Of a stretch of 64,000 nucleotides of DNA, positions 11,021 to 23,446 are shown piece by piece; position 1 is the stretch's first letter, and each line of letters begins with the position of its first letter. A program made the translations under genes and the position numbers. Source of the stretch: Paguma larvata (lineage: Eukaryota; Chordata; Mammalia; Carnivora; Viverridae); NCBI GenBank assembly GCA_030068075.1, contig CM057826.1, positions 76,853,312-76,917,311 of the forward strand. Direction: 5' to 3'. Under the pieces are notes generated by a model. The model searched no databases and was not told the DNA's origin. It saw only the letters and a list, made by a program, of their open reading frames with translations.

Positions 11021-11952
11021 GATACAGACAGTTAAAGGAAGGGAATTAAGGCATTGGATCCCCCTCATTTGTTCTTATGTTTTGTATCATTGTAATGATA
11101 GGATTCCACATTCCGAGGATACTGCTCACTTTATATTCTTCCCTAAATTAGGACTCAAGAGCCTCTCTGTAATATAACCTGTTTGGATGGAGGATGAAAA
11201 GTAGAAGGTCATAGACTGAGGTCACTCTACTGCCTGGGCATGGTGCTTTCATAGGGGTATTGGGAGGACCCTATTACTAACTGGTTAGTAATCCCTTCTT
11301 TGACGGGTTTATTGCTTCGCAGGGTCCAAAAACTCTGAGCAACTCCAAGGAATCATTATTTCTTCTAGTTGCTACTCATTCTGTTTCTCGACTAATATAT
11401 TTTCCATGCCATTGCCCACATAAAAATCTTATAAACAGATAACCCCAACCCCACAAAAGTCTGGAGTTATATTGTAGGCACTCCAACAGCCTTACATTTG
11501 CATATAAATAAGCCCTAAAATCCTGTAGTAGAGAAACCTGCTTATCATTACCCAGCATTTCGTAAAATTTCTAGTAACAGAATTCTCTTTGAGGAACTAC
11601 CTATTCTACCCAGAGCTAAGTTTTCCTAGGAGGTAATTATGAAAATGATTAATTGTAAAAATATTAACAGGTAAAGTTATTTGAGATGCAACTTTGGATA
11701 AACTCAATTTCAAATTCTCTTTTCATAGGTATACTTGATAGAATACACACTCAATTAGTCACACTGTTGCAAATGTCCACTGGGCTGGTACACTTTCAGG
11801 ACTGAACACATTTCTAATGGCTACAATGGGCTGAAAGCCTTTAATTCTATGATTATTTCCTCAGCTCCAAAGTGAGATTCTAAGTCATTAGTTCCCGTTT
11901 CTTTCCTCTCACCCTAAAAGTAAGGATATAAAACCAGGAGTTTCAGACTTAC

Positions 11953-12024
11953 AAGAGATGAAGAGTTTGGGGAACCGGCAAAGTCCTTAGACAAAGCATC
12001 AAGAAGGAAGTCTTCACTCATGGG
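11953..12024 (-). CDS. CAST: CAST exon 22: domain III subdomain C
   Basis: Encodes 24 codons: PMSEDFLLDALSKDFAGSPN then SSSL. FLLDALSKDF is the subdomain C helix of domain III (human FLLDALSEDFSG). Borders are TTCTTGCAG (AG 12026-12025) and GTAAGT, both strong. Phase 0-0. Human SEDF reads SKDF here, an acidic-to-basic change inside the helix. Confidence 0.95.
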
Positions 12025-12197
12025 CTGCAAGAACCAGAACATGTATCAACAAACACCACCTCAACTGTTTCCTCATTCTTCAAATGGTATCACTATTTAC
12101 TGCCAATCAACTGATTAAAAAGAAAGCTATACCTTTCCAGAATTAACAATTAGGGCAAAATGAGAAAGATCTACTCAGAGAAAAGTAGCTTGCTTAC

Positions 12198-12248
12198 TGG
12201 AAGTGATTCCTTGGGTTCTTTTGGCAGGAGGGGTTTTCCATCTTTATC
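12198..12248 (-). CDS. CAST: CAST exon 21: domain III B-C linker
   Basis: A 51-bp exon encoding DKDGKPLLPKEPKESLP. The DKDGKPLLP block also occurs in domain II (exon 16), reflecting the internal repeat structure. Acceptor GGATAG (AG 12250-12249), donor GTAAGC, phase 0-0. Confidence 0.93.
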
Positions 12249-13510
12249 CTATCCAGGAGAGAAAAACCATGGCATTAAATCATTTCACATGATTTATCCT
12301 GTGGGATTTATCCAAGTATGAATGCTTGTAAACACTGTAAGGGGTCTACAGGTTATACCTGACCTTGGACATTATAAATGAGATTCATCTTTTCAGGAAA
12401 AGCATTCTCTCAGAGAATATACTCTAATTAGTTCATTTCAACCAACAGCTCAGGCATTCCCTAGGCGTGGGAGCTACAAAATGAACTGGGCATGGCTTGT
12501 GACCTCAGAGCCTACATGCGAACAGGTGAAGTAGTGGGGCACAAGGTTCTGTGACAGGGCACTTACAGGATGTGAAGGGAGCAAAGAGATGCACCCCTCA
12601 CCTGCTTGGGGAATGGGCTTTGCAAAAGTTGCCTGAGAAAAGCTAGCTAACTTTATAGGCAATATAGTCAACCATTATCCATTGATTTGTTGCCACACCC
12701 TGCAGTAAGCAGGTAGGAAGAGCACGAAAGTAGGACAGACAAAATTCTGCCCTGCGGAGCTCATCCTTATGGCTTGGACGATGCCAAGTTTCGGATGACG
12801 CTAAGTGCCACTTCTGAGAAACAGCACAAAATCATTAAAGCATCTGAAGCTTTTTAGTAAAGAAAAATTTATAAATGAATGGTAAATCCCATTTATCCAC
12901 ATATACAAAAGTAACTAGGTGCAAGGCTACATGTATAGGTAGTTGTATATGAATTTGTGTAAATGCATATATGTTTAGTTGAATATTCTTTAAGCAGTGG
13001 CATCTCATGAAGATGACTGACATTTGTTCTGCTGTCCATGTGTGTCCCTGATTAAGTGGTTGTACTTCAACAACCAATATATACTAGGGAATCCCCCTGC
13101 CCTGCCATGTCACTTGCTGTGTACAATCTATACTTTCAAAATAAAGGAAACAGAACAGCTATCTTTCACTCAGTGTCAAACAGGATTTCTTACTTTTTCA
13201 ATGTTTATCTAAGAGTTGCAAATTTTTCTTCATAGGAAATAATTATTCCTCATTTTGGTTTTCCTAGTTATATAAAGGCTTTCTAAAGTTTTCTTTGCTT
13301 CTGGTATTGTAACAAACCAGGTATTACACGGGAAAAAATTCAGGTAGCTTAGGCATTAGATTTTTTTCACTCAAGGGAAAAACTTTCACTTAAAAACATG
13401 ATCTTTATATTCTAGGCCTGTTTCCATGTCCCTTCTTTATGTTTATAAAATTTATAAAATTCGGTGTTAATTTATTAAAATAAAATAGAAAAACACCCCA
13501 AGCTGTTTAC
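12249..13510 (-). other. CAST intron 20
   Basis: No Can-SINE, LINE or gene recognised in this 1.26-kb intron. Confidence 0.8.
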
Positions 13511-13594
13511 CTTGACGTCTTCTAATCTATAATCAGGAGGAATTGTTTCTTCTTTTTCACCAAGTTTTTCACGATCCTCTTCTTTGGCTTTCTC
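13511..13594 (-). CDS. CAST: CAST exon 20: domain III subdomain B
   Basis: Encodes 28 codons beginning [18 protein letters not shown] and ending [18 protein letters not shown] is the intact subdomain B motif that occupies the calpain active-site cleft. Acceptor TTCAG (AG 13596-13595), donor GTAAAC, phase 0-0. Essentially identical to human apart from Glu to Asp near the end. Confidence 0.97.
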
Positions 13595-14077
13595 CTGAAT
13601 AAAAATTATACCATTCTCATTACTAATACATCCCCACAAAGCGGATGCCCAAGTGCCTACATTTGAGGGAAATAACTCCATTGTTAGGGCAGAACATACG
13701 TATGGCCTGTGTGTAGAGTTCCTACGGCAACCTCCCCTACTGGAATGGGCTCAGACACCATCACTACGCCCACTGGGCTCAAAGGCGACAGTGAAGAGGG
13801 TGGACAGGTGCCTCTTCTCTCGGGACTCCTCAGCGGTGGAAATGCACATGCCCCAGGTGAGATTCAGAGATCATGTGCACGCTATCCATCCACTGCTGTA
13901 GCGAAACACTGGTTTGCTCAAGTTTAGATTATCAAACAAGATATGCTCCATAAACAGATAAGCCAGCTGGTCATGTGTTGTGGGAAATTAAGAAAAAGAA
14001 AAAAAAAGACTAACTTGCTTGGGGAGTGAGGAACCTCAATCACAGCTACTTTCAGGAAGTGACTGAGTTGCTATTAC
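13595..14077 (-). other. CAST intron 19
   Basis: 483 bp with no recognisable repeat. Overlapping plus-strand ORFs at 13653-13927 have no supporting features. Confidence 0.8.
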
Positions 14078-14179
14078 CTTTACTTTATCCTCCGCAGGCT
14101 TTCCATCTTCTGGATCTGCTTCTTTTTTCCCCAGGCTACCAGCCAAGGCTTCTACAGCATCATCTGGCACCATGCCTTT
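14078..14179 (-). CDS. CAST: CAST exon 19: domain III subdomain A
   Basis: Encodes 34 codons beginning [19 protein letters not shown] and ending [17 protein letters not shown] is the subdomain A helix (human [12 protein letters not shown]). Acceptor CTTTTAG (AG 14181-14180), donor GTAATA, phase 0-0. It opens inhibitory domain III and joins exon 20 exactly as exon 24 joins exon 25 in domain IV. Confidence 0.96.
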
Positions 14180-14342
14180 CTAAAAGCATATTCGTGGATA
14201 TACTAAGAAAGTAGTAAATCACTCCTTTTAAAAGAGACTACAGCGAACAATTTGGAAGGGCATATCCTTATTTCGGGCTTGGATAAAAAGCACAGTCATC
14301 TTTTAATAATTGGAATTACCAACTGAATTGGAGTCTATGTTT

Positions 14343-14540
14343 AGGGGCACCTGGATGGCTCAGTTGGTTAAGCGTCCAACTCTGGATGGCTCACTCAGGT
14401 CATGATCTCACGGTATGTGAATTCGAGCCCGTTGTCAGGCTTTGCACTGACAGTGTGGAGCCTGCTTGGGATTCTCTTTCTCTCCCTTTCTTTCTGCCCC
14501 TTCCCCACTCTTTCTCTCAAAATAATAACTTAAAAAAATC
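14343..14540 (+). repeat. Can-SINE
   Basis: Forward copy with GGGGCACCTGGATGGCTCAG head and TCTCAAAATAATAACTTAAA tail. Flanks share imperfect (g)a(g/a)tctatgttta target duplications (14334-14342 and about 14549-14557). Confidence 0.93.
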
Positions 14541-15201
14541 TTTAGAATCTATGTTTAAAAAACCTAAAATGTTAAAAATTAGACCAAATTTCTTACATTA
14601 AGCATTAAGTGAATGCAACATGTAGTGACACAAAGAAACTTAACATAATCTAACCCAGTGTCTTGGTTTGGAAATAAGGAAGACAATGGAATGGGTATAC
14701 CTCAGAGAAGTGGAAAGCCAGCGAAGAAGTGACTTTTATGGTGATCATTCTAGAGATGGCCCAGGAAAGATTTTCAGAAAGGGCTATGAGAGGAACTTCC
14801 TCTCAGAGTTCTATATAAGAAGCCTGGGCCATCCCAGAGGTGGTGGCTCGGGCAGAGCCTCGGCTGAGACACAGAAGTTTGTGTTCTTCACGAGGCTTCC
14901 ACCGGCCAAGGTGGATTCGTGCTGATTCAGGTGACGGTCTGTGCCTGACTAACCTGAGTGGCACAGTGGGAATTGTCTACCTGGGGTCCCACTGTTCCAA
15001 AGGAAATGTGCTTCCTCATGATGCAGCGAGCCCCAGCCATGCTGGTTCTTAAGATGAAACTGGGTGAAGACAACATGAACGATATAAAGGGAAAATAACA
15101 GAGAAATTTTGTTTTGGCTAAAAGATAAGACTTGATCTGACTTTTTCCAAATCATGCATTAGTGGTTCGTAAAAGCAATTCGACAGTTCATGGGCAGGAC
15201 T

Positions 15202-15422
15202 TTAAAAAAAAATTTTTTTTCTTTATTTATTTTGAGAGAGACAGAGACAGCGTGAGTGGGGGGAGGGGCAGAGAGAGAAGGAGACAAGAGAATCCCAAGC
15301 AGAAACCACGCCATCGGCATAGAGGAGCCCGATGCGGACCTTGAACCCACAAAACTGTATAACCTTAGCTGAAACCAAAAGTTGGATGCTTAACCTTAAG
15401 ACTGAGCCACCCAGGCACCCCA
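15202..15422 (-). repeat. Can-SINE
   Basis: Reverse full-length copy from poly(A/T) and TTATTTTGAGAGAGACAGAG to GAGCCACCCAGGCACCCC. Flanking gaacttt/ggacttt sequence suggests a short target duplication. Confidence 0.92.
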
Positions 15423-17875
15423 GAACTTTATTTTTTTTAATGAAGAAAAAATAATAAGTACTACTAATTACGCTGTTTTTTCTATCATATAGATACTGGA
15501 TGGAAATATCAATGAATTTCTTACTGCTCCTCTTGGACAAAGTGTGAAAGCTTATGAATTTTAAAGTCTCAAAGTTTATTCCGTTAAAATTCTATGACCT
15601 CACACAGAATACATATTTGGATATTAGAATAAAAGTGTCTTTCTGTTTTACATGGCTTAACCATCAATGTAAGTAAGAAAAGGTTTTCTGCTAGGCTGCA
15701 CTGCAAAAGATCAATAAGGAAATGGAACCTGAGTGGAAGGTGATTTATCACCATCTGGTGGCTGGACACTGGATAGACTTTATTCCCAGGAGCCACAAAA
15801 ATCCCTGATGTATCTAACTTGTTTGGGATTCTATCTAAAGTGTAAGAGTTGCAGTGAACAAAGTCTTAACCAAGCAACCAGAATTGCTAGCTGATCTAAG
15901 ACATGTCCTCACACTTCTGTTTTCTCCTACTCTCTGCTGGAGAATCTCTGGAAACGACTACTTCCTGTTGAGTCTGTTTCCCTTGGTTTAAGAATTAAAC
16001 CAAACAGAGCAAAGTTCGGAGACACAGGAGTCTTAAGACCAAAGGGATCAGGAAACAGGACTACAGCCTGCAACTTCTATTTCTGTAGTATTTCACGTTG
16101 TCAAATTCACAACCAGTATTGAGGTTTCTGGATTTCCTTACCAAACTTTCTTTTTATCCAGACAAGAACTACACAGGGCACATGCAGCTCCTTCCTCTGC
16201 TCAGTTTTCTTTTGCTCACTAATCTTCATGCCCTTCTTGAGCCCTGTGACCTTTGTGACATTCCAAGCTATTCTTTCTGGCTCTCATGGGTATCCCAATT
16301 ACAGAAATGTCAACTAACTTCAGTGACAGTAATCTCAGCAACCATGGTCAGCAGAGCTGGTGGAGCAGAGGCCCAGAAAAGACGATCAGAGAATGGAAAA
16401 GTAGAGCCCTTTTCTGGGCACTAAACATCCAGTGTTCGACTCCCTATAGTCAGGCTAAAGTTGGGAAGGAATGAGTCCTTGAAGGCCCTGGCAGTCACCT
16501 GGAGCACAAGAGGCAAAGGATACATACGTGTTTTGGTCACAAAGTTCAGCTCTGAAATGTTGGCTATTGTCTTTGTGATTCCACTCACTGCCTCTGTTCT
16601 TCCTTCCTTCACTGTCTTGCCCCACATTCTCTCCTCCTCTCCAATTCTTTATCACTGTGGCCTGTGGCTTAAGTCCCACAATGTGAAAGTTCTGGAGTGC
16701 ACCCAGAGACCTCAAAAAGAGGTTGAGTCCTGTGCAAGGCAGGAGGGAGACCCTGGACTTTGAGGGGATTTTCACTTGGCACCAAGAATGTCCCTTGCTG
16801 GAAGCAGCCACGTCAGGGCACCCAAGACACACATCCTATAATTTCTTCACCCTTTTTTCTTGAACAACTAAATGCACTAAACCCAAGCACACCACGTCCT
16901 CTGTGCTGGCCTGTTCTTGGCTCACTGTTCTACCAAGGAAATCAGTGCTTTTCCCACTTCCCAGTATGATCTTGCCCTCCCTTTGCGAGTATTTCCTAAT
17001 TCCTCCTGGAGGCGAGTCCCTTCACCCATGTTCCCCCTGCCCTTTTTCCATAGGAGAATGATCAAACTGTACTGTAAAGCCTGATATCTGGCCATATATC
17101 CACACTAGATGCTAAAGTAGCTAAGAGCAGGAGCCTTATCACTTAGCTCACCCAGGCTCTGAAAAGTTAAATGGATTGCTCAGGGTCAACTCAAAGTTCC
17201 ATTTCCCTCATCTGTAATACAGAGATGATCAGAACAGGGTTCATAATATGCTTGTGAGAGTTTAATAAGGAGATATTGCAAAGCATCTAGAACAACTTAG
17301 CTATTTATTCATTAAGTCTGTACTAATAAAGCACAGTTCCATCAACTGTTACTCTGGGTCAGATTCTACCTGCTAACAGAAACAAAATCCACTGAATTCA
17401 AAAAGATTCAACTTCTTACCATATGTCATATAAAAGTTAGAAAGTGAAAGAGAAGCAAGAAGAAAGGGGAAAGGAACGGAGTTAACCTCCCTTCAGCTGG
17501 GAGTGGGAAGAAATCATGATGATATTGGTGCAGATTACTCTGCTAGGAGAGCCAACAAAAGGTACCATCATCAGGCTATCTGTGGAATTTCCAATATGCT
17601 CGAAAGATGGGAGAAAGTGAAAAGCATGATTATCCACCACAGCTGCGGAACCAGAAAGAATTTTAGAAGGTGAAAGAAAAACACAGTTTGCAAAGGTTTA
17701 ATGAAAAATTTACATCTAGCCTGAATTTGTAGCATTCCCTGAAGCCAAAAGAACAGTAGACCCTATAGCTCTAAAAGATTTTCTTTTTATCTTATCAGAA
17801 TAAAATGATATGTTGTTAACACACAGCGGCAAGTGTGTGGAAGAACTACTTTCCCGGAACACTGGGAACACTCAC

Positions 17876-17971
17876 CAAGGAAGCTGGCGTGGTCGGTGCA
17901 GACAGTATAGTACACATGGAAGTCCGAGGCACAGACTCGCTCACTGGAGTCGGGGCAGCAGCCTGAGATGC
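17876..17971 (-). CDS. CAST: CAST exon 18: domain II-III linker
   Basis: Encodes 32 codons, ASQAAAPTPVSESVPRTSM then CTILSAPTTPASL. Matches the human spacer [29 protein letters not shown] between domains II and III, with substitutions typical of a disordered linker. Acceptor TCCACAG (AG 17973-17972), donor GTGAGT, phase 0-0. Confidence 0.93.
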
Positions 17972-18139
17972 CTGTGGAGAGAGCCAAGTACAACGAAGAG
18001 TTTTTAGAAATACCTGCTTAGTGAGACTGAACGCTAAGGGGCCAACAATACACTCAGCTATATTATATGCAGTGAGTATGACTTTCTCAAATGCCTAAGG
18101 GTTGCTAAGTAGTGAATAAATCGAGGCAGGTTCAAACTC

Positions 18140-18335
18140 TCCTACCATTATTTCAACTTGGTTTTACCTCTTACCTTAGGCAGGTTACTTAGCCTAAGAC
18201 TCAGTTTTCACATCTATAAAATGAGAACAATGATACTACCTACATCTCAAGGGTCAACATGAGGCTTTCAATGAGATAAAACATGTCCAGTGCTATGCAT
18301 ACTATCTGGGAACCCGGTCAGCTCAATAAAATCAG
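18140..18335 (+). repeat. MIR SINE
   Basis: Core recognisable as GGCAGGTTACTTAGCCTAAG, CAGTTTTCACATCTATAAAATGAG, then a TAAAACATG...AGTGCTATGCATA...CTCAATAA tail, the usual MIR order. Confidence 0.8.
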
Positions 18336-18489
18336 CAACTTTTATTATTTATATTTTTTTCAGAAAATATGTAACAATGATATGCCAATTATATAATGCA
18401 ATGTTTATATAAATGTATCATATTTATATATTTAAGAGTACCTTATCAATTGTAAATAGGTATGTTTACAAATGCAAGGTAGTAATACT

Positions 18490-18672
18490 ATCCCAGAGGT
18501 TCTCAAAGTATGGTCCCGGGACCAGCAGCATCAGCCTTACCAGGGAACTTGTTACAAATGCAAATTCTTAGGTCTCCACTCCAACTACTATAGAAATTCT
18601 GGAGATGGGGCCCGGCAATCTGTGTTTTAACAAACCCTCAGACGATCCTTGTACTAAAATTTGAGAACCACT
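18490..18672 (-). mobile_element. MER5A-type hAT (Charlie) non-autonomous DNA transposon
   Basis: Bounded by inverted ends gaggttctcaaa and tttgagaaccactgg, with AGCAGCATCAGCCTTACC, AACTTGTTACAAATGCAAATTC and GGGGCCCGGCAATCTGTG inside. This agrees with remembered MER5A, read in reverse. No coding capacity. Confidence 0.88.
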
Positions 18673-19635
18673 GGGCTATATTATTTTTATCACAAGAGTA
18701 ATATTTCAAACAAACTATTTTTAATCCAGACGTTTATGAAAGGTTATCCTACATGTAAGGTGCTCAGTAGATGGCCATTAATAGGGCACTATCTCTTCTT
18801 TCAAGGAACTTATTATTTACCAAAAACTGTGTATACACATCAGAGGTGAAGACCAAGATAGCTAAAAGCTTGGTTGTAATAAATATCTTAACAGATATAC
18901 AAAGAACAACAGAGCTCCTGATGTGTTGTATTCAGCCTAGGTAGGTTTGGGAGGGTGGTTACGCTGGGGGAGGGAAAAGCAGGAGACAAAGGCCATACTT
19001 TAGCAAAGCTTTAAAGACATGGCTAACATTTTAGATGATCTCCAATTAGGAAGGAAGGTTATTCTACACAGCAGGACCACATGGGAAAAACCAAGGACAC
19101 ATACACGCAAGCACTTATTGTTATGGTTTAGTAATGGGAGGACACACCTTGGTGGGAAGGAAGGTGGGGCCAGAACACAACAGCAGGGCCTTTTATTTTG
19201 GGGGGAATAGGGAGCTCCCGAAGGTTGGAACAAGGGAATGATGTGACTACCACCGTGCTTGAGAAACAGTAATTCTGGGGAACCTGTAGGAAGGACGGCA
19301 GTAAGACTGAACACAGAGGCCACTGCCACCATGAGGTGAGTGGTGATGACAACTTTAACTAGGTTACAGAAAGAGGAACAGAAAGGAAAGCATGGGTGTG
19401 AACGCTTTCCGGATGGAATGATTATAGGACTTAAATTACAAGAATATGTGGGCCAGTTTGGGAAAAGAAAGCCAGTCTAGAAAAAGTCAAGATGAAAACT
19501 GCATGTAGAAAAAGATGCCATAATGGGTCTCCATCAGCCACTTCATGCTCAAATAGTCTGGGCCTCACATTTTTAATTATAGAAAAGTATCTTTAAAAGC
19601 CCCACAAAATAGAGACTTTATTTTTAGAAACATAC

Positions 19636-19731
19636 TTCGGTTTTTTTGGTTGTCTTAGATTGTTTTCCTTTACTTTTAGGCTGGTCAAAATCTTCTGAAA
19701 GTTCATCAATGAGTTCTGATTCACTCAAGGG
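19636..19731 (-). CDS. CAST: CAST exon 17: domain II subdomain C
   Basis: Encodes 32 codons: PLSESELIDELSEDFDQPKS followed by a Lys/Thr-rich end KKTE. ELIDELSEDFD is the subdomain C helix of domain II (same in human). Acceptor ATTCCAG (AG 19733-19732), donor GTATGT, phase 0-0. The stretch after the helix is strongly basic here (several Lys), unlike the more mixed human sequence. Confidence 0.95.
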
Positions 19732-20728
19732 CTGGAATGTAAGAAAAACAGTATATTATGAAGTGACTCCTTTTGGTTATACAAAAGATTCACATAAACA
19801 ATTTTTATTAACACATATTAAGCCATATTTTAGGATCCAAAACCAAAATTTATATTTGGGGTATTCTTTTTTTATCAATATAAGATAAATGTCATGCAAT
19901 AAATAAGGAATACTAAACACCAGAGTACTACAAAAATGCTCATGATTCATTTGATCCAAAGTTTTCCTGATAGTTTCAAAAGAATTTTGTTCACATAAAA
20001 CTGCCTTTTCTTTCCAATGAAGATCTGTATAGTTTTTTTGTATGTGACTATTTTTCACTATTTCCTAATGACCACCTTCTGAATAGCTCAGAAAATGCAG
20101 AGTCCCTAAGACTCTGTGGGATTTTGGCAGCCAAGTTCTCCCATCCATAGTCCCTTCAGATGAAATGGTATTATTCATTTAGAGCATGTGGAAATTTTGA
20201 CTGACACCAGTCATCTACCACAGAACGGCATATGATCTAGAAGCTGTGCCTGTGTTGGACAGCCTGAGTTTTGAGTTCTTGGGCTATTTACGTAAGGTCT
20301 CTGCCTCTCCGTTTTCCTCACATGTAAAATGGGAAGGATCACAGCACCCTCTTTATTCAGTGAGGCTCAGACTGCTTGAGACCAAGTTAAGGCAGTTTAG
20401 AATCATTAAAGTATCTGATATCATGATTATAATCAAATTCTGAAGTGCCAGCAATGTAATTTGAGGCCCTCTTGACATCAGCTCCTAATATCCAATGAAT
20501 GTCACCTAGAAACTCCCAATATTCTAGTAATAATTCATGAGGAAAATAATAAAATACGTGAAAAAGAGTCAGAGATATGAGCCAAGTGTTGCTATCACAA
20601 GTTCCCCTCTCTTTACTACCAGGTTGGCATTCAAAGTCTCCATAGTGAAATCCTGTCTGTCAAAACGATCCTCAATTTATACTTTATACTTCTTTTGCTC
20701 TTTAATTATCAGAAGAAAATCTCCTAAC
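19732..20728 (-). other. CAST intron 16
   Basis: About 1 kb with a weak MIR-like segment near 20225-20400 (CTCCGTTTTCCTCACATGTAAAATGGG). Otherwise nothing recognised. Confidence 0.75.
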
Positions 20729-20776
20729 CTTGGATTTTTCTTCAGGCTCTGGCAAAAGTGGTTTTCCATCTTTATC
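20729..20776 (-). CDS. CAST: CAST exon 16: domain II B-C linker
   Basis: A 48-bp exon encoding DKDGKPLLPEPEEKSK, matching human DKDGKPLLPEPEEKPK. It parallels exon 21 of domain III. Acceptor TTACAG (AG 20778-20777), donor GTTAGG (weaker than consensus), phase 0-0. Confidence 0.95.
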
Positions 20777-21667
20777 CTGTAAACAAAATTGAAAATTCGT
20801 TGAAAATGAAACAGAACATTTTATTTTCATGGCCTATTAAGTTTCTCCCAGGGAATTTCAGGATAGGAGGAAAGATATTTTTTTCTTTTATTTTAATGAT
20901 TTGTTTTTTAGGGAATTTCTTATATTTGAGTGAATAAATTTTCAGTAATTTTTAAATCAAGTAGCAGAATAAAGAGCTAAGCTCTAAAATAAATAAATAA
21001 ATAAACTTAAAAAAAAAAGTCCCTGTTCTCCAACCCAGGGTAAAAAGGTAAATCTCATTCCTACAATTCTTTGTCTTCTGGAGACGAAGTTTCAAAATTC
21101 AGAATATTTCTAAAATGGAGAAACTTTCTAGATAAGCACACATAGGGACACTTTCTATATATAAGCATATATGAGGATCAAAACATTTTTCATCATGTGT
21201 TTACATGTAATTATCCAAAGATAAATTACAAATATAATTAAAGAAGTTCACCATCCTCACATTAAACCCAAACTACCAGTAACAAAACCATTCTAACTAA
21301 AGATACTGGTAAATAGCTATACATTTATATCTACCCTTTCAAAGATCTATGGTGCTTTTATCCATACAGCAGTTACAGAAAAATTTATTCCCAAATTGTG
21401 TCTTACGCTTCAAGATTAAGGATCTACAACATGCATTGTTAATAGCTGGAACACTTGAATTTGTGAGAATTTTAACGACCACATGGTTACTACTTAGCAA
21501 TCAATCCATCAACTAACTTTAGAGAGCAGGAAAGAAAGGGTTTAGGATTTTCAGTTAGTATATGAACTTGGATAGTCATCCTTAAGCATCATGGGGTCAG
21601 ACCCAACAGAACACGAAGGTAAGACAAGAGGAGCATACTCTGTTAGGCACCAGGGCTAACAGCATAC
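20777..21667 (-). other. CAST intron 15
   Basis: 891 bp with a short (AAAT)n at 20988-21004 and no other recognisable element. Confidence 0.8.
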
Positions 21668-21751
21668 CGTGGCTGGCTTTAATCTATACTCCGATGGGAC
21701 GGTTTCATCATCTTCACCACACTTTTTCAGTTTCTCTTCTTTGGCTTTTGC
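21668..21751 (-). CDS. CAST: CAST exon 15: domain II subdomain B; first shared exon of the testis form
   Basis: Encodes 28 codons, [18 protein letters not shown] then [19 protein letters not shown] is the domain II version of the active-site motif; as in human it has Ser where domains I, III and IV have the second Pro, and here also Val for Ile. Acceptor GATCAG (AG 21753-21752), donor GTATGC. Phase 0-0. Exon 14t (24577) splices in frame to this exon to make testis calpastatin. Confidence 0.96.
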
Positions 21752-22310
21752 CTGATCACAGTGGAGAGGGAAATAAAACACAAAACACGTGGGTAATGCA
21801 GGTTAAACAACAACAGATATCGCTTTATGTACTTCATGGGTGTTGTAGAGAAAACCATAGCAGATTCAAGTGTGTCTCTGTGCTTCATAAACTACAGAGC
21901 ACAAGACCATGGTAAGGGGCTGGCTGTGAGGAAGACAGCCGTAAGTGAAGAAAAAAACAACAGGGCCAGGAATCCCGGAGAATTGTCCCTGCCCGGCTCT
22001 CAGGTGCTCTATGACCTTGGAGAGCCACTTGGTCTTTCTTCAGCTGTAAAATGGGGCTAACGATAATTTTTACCTAGTCCACTGACTGGTAAGGGTCACT
22101 AGAGAAAAGGAAATAAAATACCCTTTGAGACTATTAAGCACAGCGCAGAAGTTAGTTGTAATTATTTCAATAGCCTTCATATCTTACTCAGTTATCTAGA
22201 GGGAAACACCAACCAGTTCCTGTGAATGTTAAATTCAGTTCAGAAATGGGAGAAGCATCTCATCACAAATCTTGGCTGATCCATGGATAATTGGTTTTAC
22301 CTCTTTTGAA

Positions 22311-22826
22311 AAGACTCTTTAATTTTTTTCTTTTAATTTCAGTATAGTTAACATACAAGGTTACGTAAGTTTCAGGTGTACAATATAGTGGTTTAACAAT
22401 TCTATACGTTACTCAGTGGTCATCATGGTAAATGTACTCTTAATCCCCTATACCTATTTCATCCATCCCCCGACTCACCTCCCCTCTGGTAACCATCAGT
22501 TTCTTCTCTAGAGTTTATGGTTTATGTCTCTTTTTACCCCTTTTTGTTTGTTTGCTTGTTTGTTTTGTTTCTTATATTCCCACAAATGAGTGTAATCATA
22601 TGGTGTTTGTCTTTCTCTGACTGGACTTATATCGGTTAGGTTTGTATTTTCTAGCTCCATCCATGTTGCAACTGACAAGGTTTCATCCTTTTTTATGGGT
22701 GAGTAATACTGCTCTGTTATGTATATACCACATCTTCTTCATCCATTCATCTACTGATGGACACTTGGGATGCTTCCATAATTTGACTACTGTAGATAAT
22801 GCTGCAATAAAAAAGAACTCCCTTGA
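22311..22826 (-). repeat. L1 3'-end fragment
   Basis: Reverse-oriented L1 tail with AGTTAACATACAAGG, TTTCAGGTGTACAATATAGTG and CTCACCTCCCCTCTGGTAACC, ending in reverse L1 sequence at GCTGCAATAAAAAAGAACTC. Non-coding. Confidence 0.85.
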
Positions 22827-23446
22827 CTAACAACTAGGACTTTACTGGATTACTAAATCATGAATAACCAACTGCATTAGAGATAAAAGTGCAGTTCTAT
22901 AGTAGACCACTGGCTTCTAGGATACAGCATTTGCATTTTAAACTACTGGTGAGTGATGGGAAGTTCCATGGTATGTAATAATTGCTACACGTACCAAGGT
23001 ATGAATTTAGATCACAAAACAAGGAGCTCCTGGGCACAAACAGGAACATCACTTAGCAAATTCTAGCTCGACCTACTGCTCCATCTATATTTCAACCTAA
23101 AATTGTAGTTCTCCACTGAATGACTGATGTAAAAAATATTAAGCACTTTTAATGAGCCAAGCACTCTTCCAGGCTTTAAATTAGGTTTATTGTTCTATAA
23201 ATTAACAACTCTCATTAAGGGATGAAAGGTTTTTTTTATATTTTCAGTTATATTCTATCACATCATATGGAAAAGTCCTATTCTGTAGTGGCACTCCCCC
23301 ATTCAGAGATTTGTGAGGTTTCCACCTATAAAACAGCCTTTATGAAAGTCAAAAGTCACCTGTATAAGACTGTCCACTCCAGCCTAGTGGACAATAAGGA
23401 TCACGTGCACAGTTAAATTCTTTCTATTCCTATTTTATCTTTATAT

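Larger units (their letters stand above)
6176..11952 (-). other. CAST intron 22
   Basis: A 5.8-kb, very AT-rich intron. It holds a degenerate Can-SINE near 6330, a long L1 3' segment (8366-9875), two further Can-SINEs (about 10101 and 10706), a short direct duplication near 10614 and a small (AAT)n at 11004-11020. The AT-rich parts 6900-8360 and 9900-10700 may be decayed L1, but I cannot assign them. Confidence 0.8.
14180..17875 (-). other. CAST intron 18
   Basis: 3.7 kb with Can-SINEs at about 14343-14540 (+) and 15202-15422 (-), and a possible weak MIR near 17150-17330. No gene is supported between 15430 and 17875. The overlapping ORFs near 16098-16969 look like chance open frames, with no splice or domain evidence. 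Confidence 0.8.
17972..19635 (-). other. CAST intron 17
   Basis: Contains a MIR (about 18140-18335) and a MER5A-type hAT fragment (18490-18672). No gene recognised in 18680-19635. Confidence 0.8.

Noticed and set aside
16455..16832. 125-codon minus-strand ORF in intron 18
   Set aside because: Overlaps other open frames on both strands and has no splice borders in CAST phase or known motif.
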